Shown here: piece by piece, positions 36,376 to 43,216 of the stretch
Layout: each line of letters starts with the position of its first letter
How positions within the stretch are numbered: position 1 is the first letter of the stretch
DNA from: Acidobacteriota bacterium
GTDB lineage: Bacteria > Acidobacteriota > Holophagae > Holophagales > Holophagaceae
Assembly (NCBI GenBank): GCA_016192145.1
Contig: JACPUT010000018.1
Span: 62,001-126,000, forward strand
Length of the DNA: 64,000 bases
Direction: 5' to 3'
Position numbers and translations under genes: made by a program
The notes under the pieces: model-generated
What the model was told of the DNA's origin: nothing
Seen by the model: the letters and a program-made list of their open reading frames with translations, nothing else
Databases searched by the model: none

Positions 36376-36644
36376 GGAGAGTGTCTATGCAATCCGGAGG
36401 CGCCGAGCTGGGGTGGCAGCCGAGAGCTCCTAGGCGCCCGAACGAAGGTGGTGTGGTTCACCACTTAGAGAGGGCAACGAAGGAGCTCGACGGCTGCCGC
36501 CCCAGCCCGGAGGGTTGAGCGAAAAGGGGCTTGATCCAGCGTCGGGCTGCTTGCACGATGAACCCGCATCGCGCCGCGCAGCCCTTCTTGGCTGAAGCCC
36601 CTTTTCGCTCAACTCGGCGCCTCCGGATTGCATAGACACTCTCC
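36376..36644. ncRNA. Nested inverted-repeat element (structured RNA or MITE-like)
   Basis: 269 nt with a perfect 32-bp outer stem (36376-36407 with 36613-36644). Inside lie two independent long hairpins. Arm A pairs 36408-36422 with 36491-36505 (15 bp, one G-U in RNA), extended by GAGCTCCT/AGGAGCTC and capped by GTGGTG-TGGTT-CACCAC. Arm B pairs 36514-36532 with 36595-36613 (19 bp perfect), extended by GGGCTGC/GCAGCCC and CGATG/CATCG. It folds on either strand into a three-way junction covering almost every base. No target-site duplication is visible at its ends. It could be a miniature mobile element, a non-coding RNA or a transcription block; I cannot match it to a known RNA family. Confidence 0.7.
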
Positions 36645-36652
36645 TAGGGCGC

Positions 36653-36841
36653 GTGGCCCGTGGCAGCGGATCCCAAGGCGAAGGAGCGATGGGGGGTGTG
36701 TTGGGATGGAACTGTAGGTAGCCCGCAAGGGGCAGCCATGAAACCGGGGTCAATTCCCCGGAACGGGGGCGGAAACGCGCGGGAGCGTGGGGAACAGGAA
36801 TCCGTGACGGAGCCAGGCTTCGCGAGGGGCCTTTAGCCTGG
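36653..36841 (+). ncRNA. Putative structured leader of purD
   Basis: A hairpin-rich stretch: ATCCCAA (36670-36676) with TTGGGAT (36701-36707); a GNRA-type hairpin CCC-GCAA-GGG at 36722-36731; CCGGGG-TCAATT-CCCCGG at 36744-36761; TCCG-TGA-CGGA near 36801; and CCAGGCT (36813-36819) with AGCCTGG (36835-36841), the last ending 14 bp before the purD ribosome site. The layout suits a cis-regulatory RNA. I could not match it to the purine, PRPP, ZTP, glycine, cobalamin or TPP riboswitch signatures I know. Confidence 0.4.
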
Positions 36842-36865
36842 GATACTGGATGATTGGAGGGGATG

Positions 36866-38176
36866 ATGAGCGTTAAGGTCCTGCTGGTGGGCTCGGGTGG
36901 TCGCGAACATGCCATGGCGCGGAAGCTCGTGGGCGGATCCAACGCCGTCACGCTGTTCGCGGCGCCCGGCAGCGATGCCCTTGCGGAGTTGGGCACCTGC
37001 CTCCCCTTCCAGGGTGAGGACGTGGCGGGGATTGCGGCCTGGGCTGCGGAGCAGAAGCCAGACCTCGTGATCGTGGGCCCTGAGGCGCCGCTGGTGGCGG
37101 GGCTCTCTGATGCGCTTACCGCCCTGGGCATCCCCGTCTTCGGCCACCCCAAGGCCACGGCCGAGCTGGAGGGCTCCAAGGCCTTCGCCAAGGCCTTCAT
37201 GGAACGCCACGGCATTCCCTGTGCTGCATCACACACGGTGACGTCCTTCGAAGCGGGCGCGGCCCTCATCGAGGCGTGGCCTCACAAGTACCCGGTGGTG
37301 CTCAAGGCCGATGGCCTCGCCGCGGGCAAGGGCGTGGTGCTCGCCGCCGACAAGGCTGAAGCCCTCGCCACCCTGCGCGCCTTCATGGACGGCCAATTCG
37401 GCGAGGCATCGAAGACCGTGGTGCTGGAGCAGGCCCTCTTCGGCATGGAGCTGAGCCAGCATGCGCTGGTGGATGTCACCCCCGATCACGCCCGCTTCGT
37501 GATGCTGCCCGCCTGCCAGGATCACAAGCGAATCTTCGAAGGCGATCAGGGCCCCAACACCGGCGGCATGGGCGCCTTCGGGCCGTTGCCCTTCCTGCGC
37601 CCCGAGGATGTCGAGCGCATCCGCAAGGAGCTGGTGGAGCCCACCGTGAAGGGCCTCCAGAAGGATGGCCTCGTGGGCCGCGGCGTCCTCTTCCTCGGCG
37701 TCATGTACGACGAGACGGGCCCCCAGCTGCTGGAGTACAACGTGCGCTTCGGCGATCCCGAAACCCAGGTGCTCATGGAGCTGCTGGATGAGGACCTGCT
37801 CCCGCTCTTGAAGGCCGTGGCCGAGCAAAAGCTGGATCGCACCGAAGTGAAGCTCAAGCCCGGCTGCGCCATCACCTTCGTGCTCGCCGCCGAAGGCTAT
37901 CCGGAATCGGCCAAGAAGGGTGTGCCCATCACGATCCAGGATTCCAGCCTCACCCTGATCCACGCCGGCACCAGGAAGGTGGATGGCACCTGGACCACGA
38001 ATGGCGGGCGCGTCATGAACCTCGTCACTGTGGCGCCCGACCTCGCCGCCGCCCGCGCCAAGGTGCTGGCGGAAGCCGGTACGGCGGATTGGCCGGGAAG
38101 GCAGTTGCGCGAGGACATCGGATTGCGGGCCCTGAACCACGCACGGGCCGGAAAGACGGTGATGGATCCCTGGTAG
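36866..38176 (+). CDS. purD: Phosphoribosylamine-glycine ligase
   Basis: A 436-residue GAR synthetase, step two of purine synthesis: ATP + glycine + phosphoribosylamine to GAR. N-domain VLLVGSGGREHA, ATP-grasp domain with KADGLAAGKGVV, QDHKRIFEGDQGPNTGGMGAFGP and the metal-binding LEYNVRFGDPETQ. Length matches the family (about 430). ATG 36866 has GGAGG at a good distance; an ATG three bases upstream and a TTG at 36854 are alternatives. No other pur gene is adjacent. Confidence 0.96.
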   Translation: MSVKVLLVGSGGREHAMARKLVGGSNAVTLFAAPGSDALAELGTCLPFQGEDVAGIAAWAAEQKPDLVIVGPEAPLVAGLSDALTALGIPVFGHPKATAELEGSKAFAKAFMERHGIPCAASHTVTSFEAGAALIEAWPHKYPVVLKADGLAAGKGVVLAADKAEALATLRAFMDGQFGEASKTVVLEQALFGMELSQHALVDVTPDHARFVMLPACQDHKRIFEGDQGPNTGGMGAFGPLPFLRPEDVERIRKELVEPTVKGLQKDGLVGRGVLFLGVMYDETGPQLLEYNVRFGDPETQVLMELLDEDLLPLLKAVAEQKLDRTEVKLKPGCAITFVLAAEGYPESAKKGVPITIQDSSLTLIHAGTRKVDGTWTTNGGRVMNLVTVAPDLAAARAKVLAEAGTADWPGRQLREDIGLRALNHARAGKTVMDPW

Positions 38177-38192
38177 GGCGGTGGCCATCCCC

Positions 38193-38570
38193 ATGAAATT
38201 CGAAATCCGCTGCAACGACGCCGTGATCGGCCACTCCGACTTGGAGGCGGCGGATCTGGGCATGGGCATCCTGCACGGTGAGTTCCTGCCCACGGCGGCC
38301 TACGAGGGGGTTCGCCCGATCTTTCAGCTCTTCGGGGATGCGAGCCCGGAATCGGCGCCATCGAAGTCCGGGGAGTCCGCAAAGCTGGAGGCCTTCCGAG
38401 CTCAGGTGGAGGAATTGGACCTGGAGGTCTGGCACCGGTCCGGGGAGAACCTCCCTGTGGCGGAGGTCCACATCCACGATTTCTCGGCAGAGCTCGGGCT
38501 GGAAAGCGAATGCCAGGTGGAGGTGCACATCCTGGATCGAGCTTCGTGGCTCCCCTTCTTGGGGTACTGA
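38193..38570 (+). CDS. Hypothetical protein
   Basis: A 125-residue soluble acidic protein (MKFEIRCNDAVIGHSDLEAADLGMG at the start, WHRSGENLPVAEVHIHDFS in the middle) with no motif I recognise. It begins 16 bp after purD, probably in the same transcript. A GTG four codons upstream is an alternative start. A strong terminator follows. Confidence 0.6.
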   Translation: MKFEIRCNDAVIGHSDLEAADLGMGILHGEFLPTAAYEGVRPIFQLFGDASPESAPSKSGESAKLEAFRAQVEELDLEVWHRSGENLPVAEVHIHDFSAELGLESECQVEVHILDRASWLPFLGY

Positions 38571-38599
38571 TCCGGGGACCATCCACGCGAACAGAAAAG

Positions 38600-38627
38600 A
38601 AAAGGGCCTCCCGAAGGAGGCCCTTTT
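38600..38627. terminator. Bidirectional intrinsic terminator
   Basis: AAAAGGGCCTCC-CGAA-GGAGGCCCTTTT, a perfect 12-bp stem that gives a U-run on either strand, placed between the convergent purD operon and the cold-shock gene. Confidence 0.92.
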
Positions 38628-38646
38628 CGACGAGCGGGATTGAGAA

Positions 38647-38850
38647 CTACAGCTTGTTGACGTTCGTGGCCTGGGGGCCCTTCTGGCCCTGACCCACGTT
38701 GAAGCTGACGCGCTGGTTCTCATCCAAAGTACGGAAACCGGAGGTTTCAATCGCGGAGTGGTGAACGAACAGATCCTGACCGCCCTCGTCGGGGGTGATG
38801 AATCCGAAACCCTTTTCAGCGTTGAACCACTTGACGGTGCCTTGAGCCAT
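38647..38850 (-). CDS. Cold-shock protein (CspA family)
   Basis: A 67-residue single-domain OB-fold RNA chaperone. RNP1 reads KGFGFI, and RNP2 reads DLFVHHSAI. The length and motifs are standard. Upstream is a gene-free 270 bp that includes an imperfect CCTGGA/TCCAGG stem, a possible cold-responsive leader. No other csp gene is in the window. Confidence 0.96.
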   Translation of the reverse strand: MAQGTVKWFNAEKGFGFITPDEGGQDLFVHHSAIETSGFRTLDENQRVSFNVGQGQKGPQATNVNKL

Positions 38851-39121
38851 GATGACTTCCTAATTTGTTGAGTCCTGGATACTGATGCATTGGTCCTTCC
38901 AGGGGAGGCTTCAACGCTTTTTTTGTTCATCCACCCAGAGGGCGGACAAATCAGAGTAACAGGATCCACCCCTGCAAGCTTCTTTTCCTCACGAATGTTT
39001 GGGGCGAGGGATGAAGGTGGGGCGGATGGCCCGGTAGGGCTTGCCCGATCCTCGGAGATCCTGGAATTCCCGCACATGGAACATCAGCAATGGATCGGGT
39101 TGGTGGCTCCTTCGCCTGAGG
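38851..39121. other. Intergenic region upstream of the cold-shock gene
   Basis: 271 bp without a gene. On the minus strand it should hold the csp promoter and leader. In RNA sense CCTGGA (38896-38901) can pair with TCCAGG (38872-38877), close before the ribosome site. An A-rich stretch at about 38915-38925 and a CTTGCA near 38978 are possible leader and promoter features. No open frame is convincing. Confidence 0.45.
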
Positions 39122-41821
39122 CTACTCTCCGCGCAGCACCGCCAGGGGCTCCGCCCGTAGGGCCCGCCAGCTACCGAGGAACCCCACCACCAGGGTGAGC
39201 AGGGCCGCCAGGCCGAGCAATTGGAGGGCGAGCCAGGGGCTGGGCTCCGACGGGAGGTCGAGCACCTTGCGGGCGTAGAGCCAGCTGCCGATCCAGGCCA
39301 GCGTGCCCGCCGTGAGCGCGGCGGCGCCACCCAGCAGGCTGAACTCCCAGGCTAGGCTCCGCAGCAGCAGGGGTTCGCCGGCGCCGAGGGTGCGGAGCAG
39401 GGCCACGTCGCGCTGGCGACCCAGCCGGCTGGAGAGGAGGCTGGCGGAGAGCACGAGGAGGGCCGAGGCAAGCATGAGGGTGGCGAGGGCCGCCGCCACA
39501 AGGTTCACGAGATCCAGCACGCGGCCCACCTTGGCCCCCACCTCGGCGAGATCCACCACGATGACATTGGGCGTTTCCCGCGCCAGGGCGCTCTGCAGGG
39601 CCTGGCGCATGGGTGCATCGGGAGCCTCCAAGGCCGCGATGGTCAACGCGGGCGCGCCGCTGAGCAGGGAAGGGTGGGCGACGATGAAGAAGTTCGGCGC
39701 GAGGCTCTGCCAGTTCACCCGGCGCAGGCTGGTGACGGTGCCGCGCACCTCCTGGCCCTGCACGTCGAAGCGCAGCTCATCCCCGAGCCGGGCGCCGATC
39801 TCCTTGGCGAAGCCCTCCTCAAGGCTGAATTCCGCGTGGGGCTGGCCATCCTCGGCCCAGTAGCGGCCTGCGGTCAGGCGTTCGGCGGGGCCGAGCTTCG
39901 CGCGCCAGGTGAGGTTCTGTTCCCGGGTGCGGAACTGGGTTCCGCGGCTGGGCTCCTTGCCGTTGTCCCCCTTGGGCTGTTCGGCGGCCTCCTCCACCGG
40001 GCGCCCCGCCACGGCGCGCAACCGGGCCCGCACGAGGGGGGCCTCCCGCAGCTCGTGGCCCGTGATGCGCTTGGCCAGCGCGCGCACTTGCGCCACCTGC
40101 TTGGGCTGTACGTCCAGGAGGAACACGTTGGGGCGCCCATCCCCGGCCTTGGCCTGGAGGATGGGCGCCACCAGATCGGCCTTCACGAAGTGGGCGGCGA
40201 GGAGCAGGAAGAGGGCGAGGCCCATGACACTCATGACCAGGGTGGAAACCCCGGGCCGCGCGCCGAGCTGCCCGAAAGCCAGGCGCAGGCCCAAGGGCAT
40301 GCGCGCGGCGCTGCGCCGGAAGAAGCCCAGCTGCAGGCGCAGCAGCCCCGCGAGAGTGCCCAGGAGCACCGCCAAGACGATGAGGGTGCCGAGGCCCGCG
40401 CCGAGGGTGGGGGCGTTGCGGAGCACGAGGAAGGCGGCGAGGGCCGCGGCGCCGCCCCAGGCGAGGAGCGCGACGCGTCGGGGCACGGGTGGTTCGGCGC
40501 CATCCCGGAGCAGCGCCAGGGGCGCCGTGGCTCCCAGCCGGGCGAGGGCGGGAGCCACCATGAGGGCCAGCAGCGCCAGGGCCAGCAGGCTTTCGAGGAT
40601 GGGCGGCGCACCGGGCGCGGCGCCGCGCAAGGCGGCGGGGATCAGCTCCGCCAGGGCCCGGGGCATCCAGCGCGCGGCCAGCAATCCGAGCAGGGTGCCC
40701 AGGGCGCCACCCGCCAGGAGCAGGCCCGCGGTCAGGAGACCGAAGGACCGGTGCGCCAACTCCGGCGGCGCGCCCAGGCAGCGGAGAATGGCGGCGTCGC
40801 GGCGGCGGCCGTCCAGGAAGGCCGCAAGGATGGCCCAGGAACCCAGCAGCGCGAGCAGCAGCGTGAGCAGGCCCAGTTGCCGGATGAAGCGGTTGAGGTT
40901 GCGCAGGGGCTGCGCCAGCTGGGCGGCGGCCTCTTCGTGGGATTGGATGCGGGCCTTGGCTTCCCCCGAAGGGCGCGGACGCCCTTCGGGATTAGCGGCG
41001 GCCTCTTCGTGGGATTGGATGCGGGCCTTGGCTTCCCCCGAAGGGCGCGGACGCCCTTCGGGATTAATGGACACGCTGCGGGCGAGGGCCTTCAGGCGGG
41101 GCAGGGCCTCCCCTTCGGTGCCGGGGCGGAGGTTGAGCAGCAGGCGCGAGCTGAGGCGGGCCCGGGCGGTGACGAGGCCCAGGTCCCGGGCCAGCGGAAG
41201 CCCCAGGTAGATGCGGGGGCCCAGGGCGAAGGCGCTGGCCTGGCGGGCGTCATCCTGCTCCACGATGCCGGCGACGGGCACCACCCGCCCACCCAGGCGC
41301 AGGGCCTGGCCTCGGGCGAGCAGCTCGGCTTCCACCGCGCCCTCGGGGGCCACGGCCAATCCCCAGGCCTGGGCCAGGGCCCCTTCCACCACCACGCCCC
41401 GGGCGAGGGCTGCGGCCAGGGTGGATCCGCCCTGCAAAACCACGCGGCCCTGCAGCGGGTAGGCCCCTTCCACGGCGCGGACTTCCAGGAGGCGGGCCTT
41501 CTCCGTGGCGCCCTCCCCCGTGGCGCCCAGCGTGGGGAAGTCCACCACCTGGGCCAGGCCTGCGATGGCGGGATCCGACTGGATGCGTTCCTGCAGCGCC
41601 TGGGGCATGAGGCCCTGCACGCTCACGGAGGCGTCGGCGCCCAGCAGACCCCGGCTCTCGGCCTGCACGGCGTTGAGGACGCGGGAGGAGAAGCCGTAGG
41701 TGGCGGCGAAGGCGGCGAAGCCCACGGCGAGGCAGAGCACCACCATGAGGAGGCGGCCCTTTTGGCGCGCGGCCTCGCGGGCCGCCATGAGGGCCGCGTA
41801 GGACCAGGTTCCCGCCCTCAT
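39122..41821 (-). CDS. FtsX-family ABC transporter permease (YbbP-like)
   Basis: An 899-residue permease with an N-terminal helix, a periplasmic domain, FtsX-type four-helix cores and ten or so membrane helices. The arrangement and the neighbours (ATPase overlapping by 4 bp, TesA-like esterase divergent) match the Escherichia coli ybbP-ybbA-tesA locus. Probably moves or releases lipids or lipoproteins rather than importing solutes. Odd feature: residues near 255-302 are a 24-residue block repeated exactly twice (NPEGRPRPSGEAKARIQSHE and EAAA), from a 72-bp tandem DNA duplication that stays in frame. Confidence 0.88.
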   Translation of the reverse strand: MRAGTWSYAALMAAREAARQKGRLLMVVLCLAVGFAAFAATYGFSSRVLNAVQAESRGLLGADASVSVQGLMPQALQERIQSDPAIAGLAQVVDFPTLGATGEGATEKARLLEVRAVEGAYPLQGRVVLQGGSTLAAALARGVVVEGALAQAWGLAVAPEGAVEAELLARGQALRLGGRVVPVAGIVEQDDARQASAFALGPRIYLGLPLARDLGLVTARARLSSRLLLNLRPGTEGEALPRLKALARSVSINPEGRPRPSGEAKARIQSHEEAAANPEGRPRPSGEAKARIQSHEEAAAQLAQPLRNLNRFIRQLGLLTLLLALLGSWAILAAFLDGRRRDAAILRCLGAPPELAHRSFGLLTAGLLLAGGALGTLLGLLAARWMPRALAELIPAALRGAAPGAPPILESLLALALLALMVAPALARLGATAPLALLRDGAEPPVPRRVALLAWGGAAALAAFLVLRNAPTLGAGLGTLIVLAVLLGTLAGLLRLQLGFFRRSAARMPLGLRLAFGQLGARPGVSTLVMSVMGLALFLLLAAHFVKADLVAPILQAKAGDGRPNVFLLDVQPKQVAQVRALAKRITGHELREAPLVRARLRAVAGRPVEEAAEQPKGDNGKEPSRGTQFRTREQNLTWRAKLGPAERLTAGRYWAEDGQPHAEFSLEEGFAKEIGARLGDELRFDVQGQEVRGTVTSLRRVNWQSLAPNFFIVAHPSLLSGAPALTIAALEAPDAPMRQALQSALARETPNVIVVDLAEVGAKVGRVLDLVNLVAAALATLMLASALLVLSASLLSSRLGRQRDVALLRTLGAGEPLLLRSLAWEFSLLGGAAALTAGTLAWIGSWLYARKVLDLPSEPSPWLALQLLGLAALLTLVVGFLGSWRALRAEPLAVLRGE
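40923..41066. repeat. Exact 72-bp tandem duplication inside the permease gene
   Basis: Bases 40923-40994 and 40995-41066 are identical. Each copy contains a perfect 11-bp palindrome (CCCGAAGGGCG-CGGA-CGCCCTTCGGG at 40965-40990 in the first copy), a REP-like hairpin. The unit is a multiple of three, so the frame is kept. Confidence 0.97.
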
Positions 41822-42495
41822 GCGAGGCCCCCGGTGGACGCGATGCGCCCCCGCTCCAGCACCACGCGGGCCTGGAGGCGGTCGGCGAGGTGGGGATCGT
41901 GGGTGACGAGCACGAGGGTGCTGCCCAGCTCCCGCTGCAACTCCAGCAGCAGCTCGAATACGCCATCGGCATTGCGGGGATCCAGGCTGCCCGTGGGTTC
42001 GTCGGCGAGGAGGATGGGCGGCCGCGCCACGATGGCCCGGGCGATGGCCACGCGCTGGCACTCACCGCCGCTGAGCTGGGCGGGGACATGTTCGAGCCGC
42101 CCTTCGAGCCCCACGCGGCGGAGCACCTCCCGGGCGCGCTCCAGGGGCCGGTCCACACCGGCGATCTCGGCGGCGATGGCTACGTTCTGGAGGGCGCTGA
42201 AGGGCTGCAGCAGGTGGAAGGCCTGGAAGACGAAGCCCAGGCGCCGGGCCCGGAAGGCGGCGCGGCCGCGCTCGTCCAATGCACCCAGATCCTGGCCATC
42301 CACCACCACGCGGCCCTCGGTGGTCCGCTCCAGACCCGCCATGAGGGCGAGCAGGGTGCTCTTGCCGCTGCCGCTGGGGCCCTGGATGGCCACGGCGCGG
42401 CCCGTGGGGAAGAGGAGGTCCACGGCATCCAGCACCGTGAGGCGTTCCCCGCCGGGAGCCTCGAAGACCTTGGTGACGTGGTCGAGCTGAATCAA
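41818..42495 (-). CDS. ABC transporter ATPase (YbbA/LolD-like)
   Basis: A 225-residue ATPase of the MacB/LolD type. Walker A reads GPSGSGKS, the signature LSGGECQRVAIARA (C for Q at one place), Walker B ILLADEPTGSLD, and the H-loop VTHDPH. It powers the permease encoded directly downstream (4-bp overlap). It is divergent from the TesA-like gene, the classic tesA-ybbA arrangement. Confidence 0.92.
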   Translation of the reverse strand: MIQLDHVTKVFEAPGGERLTVLDAVDLLFPTGRAVAIQGPSGSGKSTLLALMAGLERTTEGRVVVDGQDLGALDERGRAAFRARRLGFVFQAFHLLQPFSALQNVAIAAEIAGVDRPLERAREVLRRVGLEGRLEHVPAQLSGGECQRVAIARAIVARPPILLADEPTGSLDPRNADGVFELLLELQRELGSTLVLVTHDPHLADRLQARVVLERGRIASTGGLA

Positions 42496-42536
42496 GGGAC
42501 CTCCAGGGCAACCAGACTATCTGCGAGCATGGGCGC

Positions 42537-43184
42537 ATGAACCGGATGATCCCCCTCGCCCTTCTGTTCCTTTTGGCCTGCGACCGCCGGGAGGCCGTCC
42601 AGATCCCCCCCGTGGCCCCGGTCCCCGTGAATGCCAGGCATACCGTGGCCTTCCTGGGGGATAGCCTCACGGCGGGGTTGGGCCTACCGGAATCGAAGGC
42701 CTATCCCGCCTTGATTCAGGCCCGCCTTGGCGCCGAGGGGCGGAGCTGGAAGGTGGTGAACGCCGGGGTGAGCGGCGACACCACGGCGGGCGGCCTCGCG
42801 CGGATGGATTGGCTCTACCGGCAGAGGGTGGATGTGCTCGTGGTGGCCCTGGGCGCCAACGATGGGCTGCGGGGCCTGCCGCTGAAGGAGACGGAGGCGA
42901 ACCTCCGGGCCATCTTGAGGCGGGGCCGCCAGGAGGGGTCGCGCCTCGTGCTGGTGGGCATGCAGATGCCCGAGAACCTGGGGCCCGACTACCGGAAGAG
43001 CTTCGCGGCGCTCTATCCCCGCTTGGCGAAGGAGGAGGGTGCGCGGTTGATCCCCTTCCTGCTGGAGGGCGTGGCCCTGGATCCGAGTCTCAATCAGGCG
43101 GATGGCATCCATCCCAACGAGGCAGGGGCCCGGAAGGTGGCGGAGACGGTCTGGCGGGGGCTGGAGCCCATGCTGAGGGACTGA
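42537..43184 (+). CDS. TesA-like SGNH esterase/lysophospholipase, lipoprotein
   Basis: A 215-residue SGNH hydrolase. Block I FLGDSLTAG (Ser), VNAGVSGDTT (Gly), LGANDG (Asn) and DGIHPN (Asp-His) complete the catalytic set. The signal peptide ends in LFLLAC, a lipobox, so it is probably membrane anchored. Cleaves acyl esters, thioesters or lysophospholipids. Divergent from the YbbA/YbbP-like transporter. Confidence 0.9.
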   Translation: MNRMIPLALLFLLACDRREAVQIPPVAPVPVNARHTVAFLGDSLTAGLGLPESKAYPALIQARLGAEGRSWKVVNAGVSGDTTAGGLARMDWLYRQRVDVLVVALGANDGLRGLPLKETEANLRAILRRGRQEGSRLVLVGMQMPENLGPDYRKSFAALYPRLAKEEGARLIPFLLEGVALDPSLNQADGIHPNEAGARKVAETVWRGLEPMLRD

Positions 43185-43216
43185 GCTGGTAGTCTTCCCG
43201 GAAACCCGGAGCGTTC

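Larger units (their letters stand above)
36303..36865. other. Gene-free region with two structured elements
   Basis: 563 bp between the divergent secreted-protein gene and purD. It holds the nested inverted-repeat element at 36376-36644 and a second hairpin-rich stretch at 36653-36841. Bases 36341-36358 contain a small CCGCC-GAAG-GGCGG hairpin. No coding frame here has a plausible start and family match. Confidence 0.8.

Noticed and set aside
36376-36644. Integron attC site or insertion sequence with transposase
   Set aside because: No integrase or transposase gene is nearby, no attC core sites (RYYYAAC/GTTRRRY) at the ends, and no target-site duplication. Only a non-autonomous element remains possible.
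36653-36841. Cobalamin riboswitch
   Set aside because: CCGGGG-TCAATT-CCCCGG and GGAATCCG look faintly like B12-box pieces, but the order is wrong and the B12 box (GCCAGGAGACC) is missing.
36430-37269. A minus-strand frame across the nested element and the start of purD
   Set aside because: It runs antisense to conserved PurD sequence and is low in complexity over the palindromes; no homology visible.
39674-42490. A 938-codon plus-strand frame opposite the ABC transporter genes
   Set aside because: Antisense shadow. The minus strand has Walker, signature and FtsX motifs in the right order.
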